From assembly GCA_001800675.1 (NCBI GenBank), contig MGVW01000050.1:3270-9582 (forward strand): a stretch of 6,313 nucleotides of DNA, read 5' to 3'. Shown in pieces: positions 1 to 6,000 of this stretch. The DNA is from Euryarchaeota archaeon RBG_13_57_23 (lineage in GTDB: Archaea > Thermoplasmatota > Thermoplasmata > UBA10834). Each line of letters begins with the position of its first letter. Positions within the stretch are counted from its first letter, which is position 1. The position numbers were made by a program, and so were the translations under genes. Below the pieces are notes generated by a model. That model ran no database searches and had not been told where the DNA came from. It worked only from the letters and a program-made list of their open reading frames with translations.

Positions 1-648
1 TACAACTTCATGGGTGGTTCACGCGGCTGTCAGATTTTCTGCTACAATGATATTAAGCCGCAGGAAAAAGCAATGCCCATTGATCTGATTACTTCGCCAT
101 CACAGGTGCTGATCTCGCACAACACAATGGACTTTCACGGAGGATGGGGGGAAATGATCCTGTCAGACGCCATCGTCTTGGACGACGATGGACCATCCTA
201 CGGAGCGTTCCTCAAGAAGGAGGCGGCCTGGTCTCTGAAGGCGGTCATCTCTAACAACAAGATACGCCTCGACTACCTTGTTGGAGGCATCTATGGGTTC
301 GGAATACAAGATGCAGTGGTCACCGGGAACGAGGTCTCCGGGCGTGGACTCGCAGGCATCTACATCGCTCCTGGGCCCTACGGATACTACGGCTGGCTAG
401 AGACCTGCAGCCATTGGACTCTCTCAGGGAACAACTTCGAGAATCTTGATGCAGAAGTCGCGCAAGTATGGTTGGGTCCTTTCTCCGACCATTGTACCGT
501 CGTAGGTGGCGGCAAGAATATGGTGTGGGACCAGGGTACGGACAACCTGCTCGTGGGCGTCAACAACATGGGCTCTGATGTGATTGTCGGTGAGAATATC
601 AGCGACGCGATGGAGAAGAAGCACGACCTTATGAAGTCAATGTGGTGA
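1..648 (+). CDS. C-terminal part of a right-handed parallel beta-helix protein (5' end outside window)
   Basis: The frame is open from the first base to the TGA at 646-648 (215 residues), so the gene probably starts upstream; the Met at bases 10-12 is unlikely to be the true start. The sequence carries short irregular repeats of the parallel beta-helix (pectate-lyase-like, PbH1) kind: VLISHNTM, AVISNNKI, AVVTGNEVSG and WTLSGNNFEN, each a short beta-strand followed by a turn rich in Asn and Gly. The last 30 or so residues become charged and helical (ISDAMEKKHDLMKSMW), a plausible C-terminal cap. Such folds occur in polysaccharide-active enzymes and in surface or secreted proteins. No catalytic residues can be assigned from this piece, and no signal peptide is visible because the N-terminus is missing. 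The fold is fairly secure; substrate and function are unknown. Confidence 0.75.
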   Translation, partial: YNFMGGSRGCQIFCYNDIKPQEKAMPIDLITSPSQVLISHNTMDFHGGWGEMILSDAIVLDDDGPSYGAFLKKEAAWSLKAVISNNKIRLDYLVGGIYGFGIQDAVVTGNEVSGRGLAGIYIAPGPYGYYGWLETCSHWTLSGNNFENLDAEVAQVWLGPFSDHCTVVGGGKNMVWDQGTDNLLVGVNNMGSDVIVGENISDAMEKKHDLMKSMW

Positions 649-726
649 CGGAACAGAGGAAAGATCTCGACGGAGGCCTGTGAGAACGCTCTTGGCACTT
701 AGGGTGTCAGACGGTCTCGCAGGTAT

Positions 727-740
727 GGTTTCTTTTTCTG
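727..740 (+). terminator. Possible T-rich terminator after the beta-helix gene
   Basis: About 80 bases after the beta-helix stop codon lies a pyrimidine run, TTTCTTTTTCT, next to a small palindrome (TTTCTG/CAGAAA, 735-746). Archaeal termination often relies on T-rich tracts in the non-template strand, so this could end the upstream transcript before the convergent tRNA gene. The rest of 649-793 shows no gene. Weak evidence. Confidence 0.25.
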
Positions 741-789
741 CAGAAAGACCTTTGATTGAAGACGAGAAATATTGGTCTGGCTGCGCATG

Positions 790-865
<76 letters not shown>

Positions 866-892
866 GCAGGAAGCGGATAGAATAGGTTTCCA

Positions 893-898
893 TTTAAA
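893..898 (-). promoter_or_regulatory. TATA-like box of the tRNA-Gly gene
   Basis: The palindromic TTTAAA lies 28 bases upstream of the mature tRNA 5' end on the minus strand, in an A/T-rich patch (CTTTAAATGG) within G+C-rich surroundings. Archaeal TBP sites sit about 25-30 bases before the transcript start, so transcription would begin at or just before the tRNA. Confidence 0.6.
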
Positions 899-948
899 GA
901 TATCCGCAATTGAACAAAAGGCCAGACCCGGGACGAGATCGAGATGGC

Positions 949-1674
949 CTAGCCTGTTGAGATGCTCACGAGGTCCATGTACCCGGAGCCGCCTTCGACC
1001 TGCAGCTCCTTGACAAGACCGACTCCCGGAACATAGAACTTGTGCTCTGCGATCCCCTTCTCCAGAGGCGTCCAGTCTCTTGTCTGAAGGCAGTTGTCAT
1101 AGGCTCCGTAGGGCACGCTCGCGGATGCGTTCAGTGCGAGCACCTTAGCCATGTCTTCGGCCTCACCTTTGTAATACTCTTGTCGATACTCATGTCCGAT
1201 ATTAGGGTCGGCCAACATGACGATTCCAGGTAGGGCGCCGTCTACTCCCGCCTCCCATGAGCCTTCAGTGCTGACGACGACACCATTGGCGATCTCCCTG
1301 GAATCCTCGCCGAAGTACCAGACGTTGCTGTCGGCGTCTTGGGCGTACCAGTCATAGGTTTCCTCCACTAGCTCATCGCTGAGCCAGACCCGGTCCCAAA
1401 CCACGACGCATGTGACTCCCATGATCACCTTAGTGTCGTTGGTCACTTGCATCTCGTTCCTCTCGGCCCCATCCTCAGAGATACCCTCGTAGACGAAGGT
1501 CGTGCCCGGTATCAGTGGGTAATAGGGATTGTCAATCGGCCCTGAGAAATCTGCAGGGTCTATCACAGGCTCATATGGTGTTTCTTCGGAGCTGAATAGT
1601 CCAGCCAGATACGCTCCGAGAACTATGGCACCGACTGCGATCGCGCAGATTATTACAGCGACTAGCCTCTTCAA
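949..1674 (-). CDS. Membrane-anchored extracellular protein of an uncharacterised family
   Basis: 241 residues from a TTG start. Residues 1-27 (MKRL, then a hydrophobic run to about Leu26) form a signal anchor or uncleaved signal peptide; no lipobox is seen. The rest is an acidic, aromatic-rich extracellular domain with recognisable blocks: IDNPYYPLIPGTTFVYEG (47-64), TYDWYAQDADSNVWYFGED (107-125), a Gly-rich GSWEAGVDGALPGIVM (138-153), YRQEYYKGEAEDMA (163-176) and YVPGVGLVKE (214-223). From memory, proteins with these blocks occur in bacteria, notably actinobacteria, as hypothetical secreted proteins; no function is known to me. Cys89 and Cys195 could form a disulfide. TTG was chosen because an in-frame stop lies at 1708-1710, no ATG or GTG lies between, and later starts would lose the hydrophobic segment; a weak GGGGA lies upstream. 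A weak TATA-like ATTATTT is at 1727-1733. It lies 107 bases after the UPF0147 gene, so it may have its own promoter. Confidence 0.85.
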   Translation of the reverse strand: MKRLVAVIICAIAVGAIVLGAYLAGLFSSEETPYEPVIDPADFSGPIDNPYYPLIPGTTFVYEGISEDGAERNEMQVTNDTKVIMGVTCVVVWDRVWLSDELVEETYDWYAQDADSNVWYFGEDSREIANGVVVSTEGSWEAGVDGALPGIVMLADPNIGHEYRQEYYKGEAEDMAKVLALNASASVPYGAYDNCLQTRDWTPLEKGIAEHKFYVPGVGLVKELQVEGGSGYMDLVSISTG

Positions 1675-1774
1675 GTTCAGGTCCCCATGGTCGTTGGCAG
1701 CCTGAAGCTAATGCTCCGCACTGCGGAAATAATCATCCTCCTCACAGTGTTTGTTTCTCGAACCATGCAGGTCG

Positions 1775-1797
1775 CGAGACGTTACTTGACCGTCTCG
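1775..1797 (-). repeat. 7-bp inverted repeat around the UPF0147 stop codon
   Basis: CGAGACG (1775-1781) and CGTCTCG (1791-1797) are perfect inverse copies separated by nine bases that include the UPF0147 TAA codon. The hairpin could form in the mRNA. No T tract follows it on the minus strand, so it is not a classic terminator; it may be an mRNA 3'-end or processing structure, or chance. Confidence 0.35.
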
Positions 1798-2039
1798 AGC
1801 TGGCTAATTATGTTCCAGATGAGCGTTCTTCCGTGGAGCGGAATGTTGGGGTCGTTCGCGAGCTCGTCGAGAATCATGACCGCGCTTGCGCTCCTTATGT
1901 CCAGGGCCTCGCTCTTCTGCATGAGGCGCTCTTTGGCGTCCGTCGCCCCGCGCCTGATGTTCCTGGGGACCGAGGTGTCCTCGGCAAGCTGGTCCAGCAC
2001 CTCCATGATCTGCCTTAGCCTTGTTTCCATGTCTGCCAT
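1782..2039 (-). CDS. UPF0147 family protein
   Basis: 85 residues, all predicted helical, matching the archaeal UPF0147 family in length and in its signature segments DTSVPRNIRR (21-30) and NDPNIPLHGRTLIWNI (62-77). The family is widespread in archaea and has no established function. The chain contains an internal duplication: LDQLAEDTSVPRNIR (15-29) resembles LDELANDPNIPLHGR (58-72), suggesting a two-fold helical repeat of the HEAT-like kind. The start is the ATG at 2039, preceded by AGAGGTG with a six-base spacer; a GTG nine bases further upstream lies inside that ribosome binding site and is unlikely to be used. It follows the RAM-domain gene by 47 bases on the same strand, so the two are probably co-transcribed. 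No signal peptide or membrane segment is seen, so it is cytoplasmic. Confidence 0.92.
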   Translation of the reverse strand: MADMETRLRQIMEVLDQLAEDTSVPRNIRRGATDAKERLMQKSEALDIRSASAVMILDELANDPNIPLHGRTLIWNIISQLETVK

Positions 2040-2045
2040 ACTTGC

Positions 2046-2052
2046 CACCTCT
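2046..2052 (-). promoter_or_regulatory. Ribosome binding site that sets the UPF0147 start
   Basis: AGAGGTG on the minus strand matches the archaeal Shine-Dalgarno (GGAGGTGA) and is six bases from the ATG at 2039. It contains the GTG that would otherwise extend the protein by three residues, so the ATG is preferred. Confidence 0.75.
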
Positions 2053-2086
2053 AGGTTGTATCAAGAAGCCTATGCCTCCACGTCTC

Positions 2087-2428
2087 CTACTTCTTCGGCT
2101 CCTCTTCTTCCTCTCGGATCTTGCCCCTCTCCTTGAAGGTCGTCACGACCATGAAGGTCTTCGTCTCCTTGACGCCGTCGATGTCGGCGACGTCGTCGAC
2201 GATGAACTTCTTCAAGGCGGCATAGCTGGGGAAGCGCGCCTTCGCGATAATGTCCGTGTCACCCGTGACCAGGAAAACGTCCTCAATATGCTCAGAAGAT
2301 GCGATTCTTCTCGCGACCGAGTCAGAACCCTTTGTGTCGATCTTGAATGTTACTAGCGCAGCGACCTGCTCGTCCCCATAATACGATGAGATGACTTCCT
2401 CGTACTCCTTCTTGTCCTTCTCTTCCAT
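2087..2428 (-). CDS. Stand-alone Lrp/AsnC ligand-binding (RAM/SAM) domain protein
   Basis: 113 residues. From about residue 21 the protein matches the effector-binding domain of Lrp/AsnC regulators: a first strand AALVTFKID (23-31), a helix, then HIEDVFLVTGDTDIIAKARF (47-66, with the family's Gly56-Asp57), a helix SYAALKKFIVDDV (68-80), and the closing GVKETKTFMVVTTFKE (85-100). The N-terminal helix-turn-helix of full Lrp proteins is absent; only about 20 charged residues precede the domain, so it should not bind DNA alone. Such orphan RAM proteins oligomerise, bind amino acids or related ligands, and can modify full-length Lrp partners. The C-terminal tail is strongly acidic then basic (EEEEEPKK). 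The ATG at 2428 is preferred because AAGGAGG lies eight bases upstream; an upstream TTG lies next to that site. It is the likely first gene of a pair with UPF0147. Confidence 0.88.
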   Translation of the reverse strand: MEEKDKKEYEEVISSYYGDEQVAALVTFKIDTKGSDSVARRIASSEHIEDVFLVTGDTDIIAKARFPSYAALKKFIVDDVADIDGVKETKTFMVVTTFKERGKIREEEEEPKK

Positions 2429-2436
2429 GTCAGCGC

Positions 2437-2443
2437 CCTCCTT
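2437..2443 (-). promoter_or_regulatory. Ribosome binding site of the RAM-domain gene
   Basis: AAGGAGG on the minus strand, with an eight-base spacer to the ATG at 2428, a strong Shine-Dalgarno. It overlaps or touches the TTG at 2446 that would give a six-residue extension, arguing against that start. Confidence 0.75.
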
Positions 2444-2470
2444 CAAGGCGTCCGTTCCGCATCTGTAGTC

Positions 2471-2479
2471 CCATAAGTG
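2471..2479 (-). promoter_or_regulatory. Weak TATA-like element before the RAM-domain gene
   Basis: CACTTATGG on the minus strand lies in the 132-base gap between the 56-residue gene and the RAM gene, about 45-50 bases before the ATG. It is the most A/T-like patch there and would give a short leader. The match is weak; read-through from the upstream small gene is an alternative. Confidence 0.3.
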
Positions 2480-2560
2480 GTGTCAGAAGCCCGCGGATGA
2501 ACGGGAGGGCGTCGGATGCGCTGCCTGCGCAAAGGGTTTTGTCGCTGCCCGCCCAGACGG

Positions 2561-2731
2561 TCAGAGCCTGGCGCCCTCAAACTCCTCTTGCAGGTCTATG
2601 ACCACCTGCTCGAGGATCTCCTCAAGGGTGCCACCTCGGTACTCGCGCAATCCGCCAAGATCGCTCTGCACTCTAGCTACATAGGTCGAGTTGCTCTTCA
2701 GAAACTCTACGTTGCACAAGGGCTCTTCCAT
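2561..2731 (-). CDS. Small protein of unknown function (56 residues)
   Basis: A short ORF running from the ATG at 2731 to the TGA at 2561-2563. It begins MEEPLCNVEFLKSNSTYVAR and continues VQSDLGGLREYRGG, then LEEILEQVVIDLQEEFEG. It is supported by an almost ideal ribosome binding site (AGGTGA, six-base spacer), a strong TATA-like element upstream, and a well-formed acidic amphipathic pattern. The predicted fold is two beta-strands (about residues 7-23) with a Gly-Gly turn, then one long amphipathic helix (about 35-52). There is a single Cys at position 6 and no membrane segment. I cannot name the family; it resembles small conserved archaeal cytoplasmic proteins. It lies divergent to ileS and 132 bases upstream of the RAM-domain gene on the same strand. 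The longer ORF on the opposite strand here is not a gene. Confidence 0.75.
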   Translation of the reverse strand: MEEPLCNVEFLKSNSTYVARVQSDLGGLREYRGGTLEEILEQVVIDLQEEFEGARL

Positions 2732-2737
2732 CTGCGT

Positions 2738-2743
2738 TCACCT
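2738..2743 (-). promoter_or_regulatory. Ribosome binding site of the 56-residue gene
   Basis: AGGTGA on the minus strand, six bases before the ATG at 2731, matches the core of the archaeal GGAGGTGA. It is the main reason to accept this short ORF as a gene. Confidence 0.75.
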
Positions 2744-2790
2744 GTCGAGGCCTTGGGCACCACCCCAGGCCATGGGTTGCACGAGCCGCG

Positions 2791-2812
2791 CTATATATGC
2801 CCTGATATATAG
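2791..2812 (-). promoter_or_regulatory. Palindromic double TATA element upstream of the 56-residue gene
   Basis: CTATATAT (2791-2798) and ATATATAG (2805-2812) form a perfect 8-bp inverted repeat around the six bases GCCCTG. On the minus strand each half is a strong TATA-like box; starts about 25 bases downstream would give leaders of roughly 35-50 bases to the ATG at 2731. On the plus strand the same boxes could fire towards ileS, though a nearer ileS promoter is present. The symmetry could also make it an operator for a dimeric regulator. Confidence 0.6.
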
Positions 2813-2924
2813 AGCTTTCTTAATCGGTGTGCGGTTTCCGAGGCCCAGCCAGATGTGTCCAGATGCTGCGGGTTGCGAAGCCTTCGCGATGGTCGTCCCC
2901 AGGCCGTGCTATTGTTAGACAAGG

Positions 2925-2933
2925 ATTAAATAT
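2925..2933 (+). promoter_or_regulatory. Probable ileS promoter (TATA-like box)
   Basis: ATTAAATAT, preceded by purines (AAGG, a possible BRE), is the best TATA-like box upstream of ileS. Its centre is 28 bases before the ATG at 2957, the spacing expected for a transcript beginning at or next to that ATG, so the leader ORF would be read from a leaderless mRNA end. A poorer A/T patch (CATAATTAG, 2986-2994) is an alternative that would skip the leader ORF. Confidence 0.55.
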
Positions 2934-2956
2934 CGTCCCTGCCCTGCATTCCCCGG

Positions 2957-2998
2957 ATGAGCTCGGCACACCAGCGCGCAATCATCATAATTAGCTGA
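2957..2998 (+). CDS. Putative ileS leader peptide with four consecutive Ile codons
   Basis: Thirteen codons from ATG (2957-2959) to TGA (2996-2998) encode MSSAHQRAIIIIS. Codons 9-12 (2981-2992) are ATC ATC ATA ATT: four isoleucines in a row using all three Ile triplets. The ORF lies 55 bases upstream of the isoleucyl-tRNA synthetase start on the same strand. There is no Shine-Dalgarno before it, but the TATA-like box at 2925-2933 places the transcript start at or beside the ATG, so leaderless initiation is plausible. A run of codons for the amino acid handled by the next gene is the hallmark of leader peptides in ribosome-mediated attenuation, well known for bacterial amino-acid and synthetase operons. 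Regulation here is inference: slow decoding when charged tRNA-Ile is scarce would change the fold of the following leader. Chance cannot be excluded from one sequence. Confidence 0.6.
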   Translation: MSSAHQRAIIIIS

Positions 2999-3023
2999 TT
3001 CTCGATACCATTGCCGAGCTTGT
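2957..3023 (+). promoter_or_regulatory. Leader RNA stem enclosing the Ile-rich ORF
   Basis: AGCTCGGCA (2960-2968) and TGCCGAGCT (3012-3020) are perfect inverse copies. In RNA the stem extends through G-U, U-G and A-U pairs to 2957/3023, giving twelve consecutive pairs. The 5' arm is the start codon and codons 2-4 of the leader ORF, and the loop of 43 bases holds the Ile codons and the stop. A ribosome on the leader ORF must open this stem. Two smaller alternatives use the same region: AATCA/TGATT (2980-2984 with 2996-3000), around the Ile codons and stop, and CTCG/CGAG (3001-3004 with 3015-3018), which competes with the main stem. Confidence 0.5.
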
Positions 3024-3029
3024 GATAGA

Positions 3030-3042
3030 CTCCTTTTGGAGG
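3030..3042 (+). promoter_or_regulatory. ileS ribosome binding site inside a small hairpin
   Basis: GGAGG at 3038-3042 is the Shine-Dalgarno for the ATG at 3054, with a rather long 11-base spacer. CTCC (3030-3033) can pair with GGAG (3038-3041) across a TTTT loop and hide it. The stem is only four pairs, so it could be opened by a nearby ribosome. The TTTT could also act as a weak termination tract. The in-frame TTG at 3036 overlaps the GGAGG and is not the start. Confidence 0.5.
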
Positions 3043-3053
3043 AATCTGTTGCG

Positions 3054-6000
3054 ATGACCAAGTACTATCCGGAACCCGACGGGAAATCCTTCCCGCAAAT
3101 GGAGCAGGAGGTGCTCCTTCAGTGGGAGCAAGGGCACTTGCTCTCGAAGGTGAAGGGTCGGATGGAGGGAGGGCGCCCGCTCGTGTTCTGCGAAGGCCCT
3201 CCGACCGCTAATGCGAAGCCCCACATAGGGCACGCGCTCACGCGCGCGGTCAAGGACGCGTTCCTCAGGTATCATGTGATGAACGGCCGGAAGATCGTGC
3301 CGTACATCGGAGGATGGGATTGCCACGGTCTGCCTGTTGAGATCGAGGTTGAGCGGGCGCTGGGCATCCAGAGCAAGAAGGATATCGAGAAGCTCGGCGT
3401 CGACAAGTTCAACCAGCTCTGTCGCGAGAGCGTTCTCAGGTACAAGGCGGACTGGGAAGCGATGAGCCGTCGGATCGGGTACATGATAGATTACGACAAC
3501 GCCTACTTGACGATGTCCAAGGAGTATGTCGAGAGCGTATGGTGGTCTCTGAAGCAGCTCCATGAAAAGGGGCTGCTTTCGAAGGGGCATAAGGTCGTCC
3601 CGTACTGTCCCCGCTGCGGAACGACCCTGAGCACGCACGAGGTCGCCCTGGGTTTCAGGGAGACTGAGGGCCGGTCCGTAATTGTGAAGTTCAAGCTGAG
3701 GGGAACGGACATTGCCCTCTTGGCTTGGACCGCAACCCCTTGGGCGCTCATTGGTAACTCGCTGCTTGCGGTCGACCGCGATGCCACATACGCAGTCATC
3801 GAGCACTCGGGTGAGAGGCTAGCCATAGCCGAGGACAGGATCGAATCAGTGGCTCTCGATGGGAAGGTGGTCGGCAGAATCAAAGGTTCTGAACTGCTGG
3901 GTAAGGGCTACGAGCCGCCATTCAAGTACCACGACTATTCCGCAAGCGGCTGGAAGGTCGTTCATTCCCCAGATGTCACCCACGAGGAAGGAACGGGCGT
4001 TATGAGCGTCTCCCCGGCCTACGGGTCCGTTGATTTCGACCTCGGGGCGGCGGAGGGAGTCGAGATCTTCGACCCCATCGACTCCGAGGGGCGCTTCACG
4101 GATGCCGTGCCCGAACTGAAAGGGTTGTTCGCCAAGGACGCCGACTCAGAAGTCATGCGCATGCTGGAATCCAAGGGGCTGCTCTTCAAGTGGGGGCTCA
4201 TCAGGCAATCATATCCGTTCTGCTGGAGATGTGATACAGCCCTCATCTACAAAGCGATCGACTCATGGTTCGTGACCGTTCAGGATTCGAAGCAGAGGAT
4301 AATCGAACTCAACGAGGAAGTCAGGTGGGTCCCTGAGGCGTTCAAGCACGGCAGGTTCGGCAACTTCCTGGCCGACGCGAAGGATTGGGCGATAAGCAGG
4401 AGCAGATACTGGGGAGTGCCGTTGCCCGTTTGGCGTTGTGCTCGGGATCACGAGGTGTGCGTTGGCAGCTACGACGAACTCGCCAAGCTGTCAGGGTCTC
4501 AGTTGAACGGATCCTTCGATCCGCACAGACCCTCCGTCGACGAGCTGGGCGTTCACTGTCCTGAATGCGGGAATCCGATGCGAAGGGAGGACTTCGTGGT
4601 TGACTGCTGGTATGACTCGGGCTGTGCCCCATTCGCGCAGTATCACTATCCTTTCGAGAACATCGAGGAGTTCGACACTCACAGGTCCGTTGATTTCATC
4701 GCCGAGGGAGTAGACCAAACCAGAGGATGGTTCTACACGCAACTTGCCTTGGGCACCTTGTTGTTCGACAAACCGGCCTACATGTCTGTCCTTGTACTCG
4801 GCAAGGTGCTCGACGAGAAAGGAAGCAAGATGAAGAGAGGCACCGACAAGGTGGTCTACCCGGATGATGTGTTCTCCAGCGTCGGGGCGGACGCAACTCG
4901 TCTGCTCTTCTTGGGGACTCCGGTCTGGAACGATCTGCAATTCTCCGTTGAACGCGTGCGTGAGGAGATGGTCGGAACCCTCAACACGCTCCTGAACGTC
5001 TACGCGTTCTTCGCCTCGAACGCCAACGCCTACGGGTTCAGGCCAGGGAACGAGTACGGAAGGACCCACGACCTGGACCGATGGATCGTGTCGCGGCTGC
5101 ACTCCTCTGCGAAGGAGTGCAGAGAAGGCTTCGAGAGCCTTGAGGTCCACAGGGCCGTGAGAGCGCTCGGATCCTTCATAGAGGACTTGAGCAACTGGTA
5201 TGTGAGGCGATCCAGGAGAAGGTTCTGGGAGGAGAACGATCCTCAGGACAGGTTCTCAGCCCATAGTACCCTCTACGATTGTCTGATCGAGCTGTCGAAG
5301 CTGATGGCGCCGATCGCTCCGTTCTATTCGGACTGGATGTACAGGAGCCTCAAGGGGCCCCTCGAGAGCGTCCATCTGGAGAAGTATCCGGAGCCGAACG
5401 AGGATCTGATCAACGGCACTCTTGAGAGACAGATAGCGCTCGTTGCCACAACCGTCATGGCGGGAAGGCTTGCCAGGCAGAAGGTCAACGTGAAGCTGAG
5501 ACAGCCGCTCCCTGAGGTCGTCATAGCCGTCGATACGGACAAGGCTTGGACCCTGCGCAGGTTCGAGAAGATGATCGCGGAGGAGCTGAACGTCAAGCGA
5601 GTGACGGTCCTTGAGAGCAGGGAGAAGATGATACAATACGCGGTTCACCCTAATCTGAGGGTGCTCGGGCCGAAGCTGAAGGGCGGCACCGACGACATAG
5701 CGAAGCTTCTGTCAAAGGTCGATGAGAACGAGCTCGTGAAACACCTCAGGTCCAAGGGGAAGATCAGGCTCGGCGGATTCACACTGGCAGAAGAGGATGT
5801 CATTGTCAGCGAGAAGGAGAAGCCCGGATACTCGCATGCCAGCATTGACGAGGTACATGTCTATGTTGCCCTGGAGGTCACACATAACCTGAGACTCGAA
5901 GGGCTTTCGCGCGAGGTCATAAGGCGGATACAGCACATGCGCAAGGAGCTGAAACTCGAGTTCGAGGATCCAGTCACGGTAGAGTACCGCGGTCACCCAG

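Noticed and set aside
1680..1736. 19-codon minus-strand ORF beginning MIISAVRS
   Set aside because: Its GGAGG abuts the ATG with no spacer, and it is out of frame with the next gene and has no similarity I recognise. It has two Ile codons, but the downstream gene has no link to isoleucine.
1687..2136. 149-codon plus-strand ORF
   Set aside because: It lies antisense to the UPF0147 gene and the end of the RAM gene, both with clear family matches and ribosome binding sites; its translation has no recognisable pattern.
2516..2812. 98-codon plus-strand ORF
   Set aside because: Covers the opposite strand of the better supported 56-residue gene and runs into its promoter; no ribosome binding site.
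3036..3053. TTG start giving IleRS six extra residues
   Set aside because: The TTG overlaps the GGAGG ribosome binding site; the ATG at 3054 begins the expected N-terminus.
2957..3053. T-box riboswitch as an explanation for the ileS leader
   Set aside because: T-boxes are bacterial RNAs with a specifier loop and a conserved antiterminator bulge; neither is seen, and the leader is too short.
2991..3806. 271-codon minus-strand ORF
   Set aside because: Antisense shadow of the well-conserved IleRS N-terminal region; such ORFs are common opposite G+C-rich genes.
4491..5150. 219-codon minus-strand ORF
   Set aside because: Antisense shadow of the IleRS catalytic core and anticodon-binding region, with no family signature.
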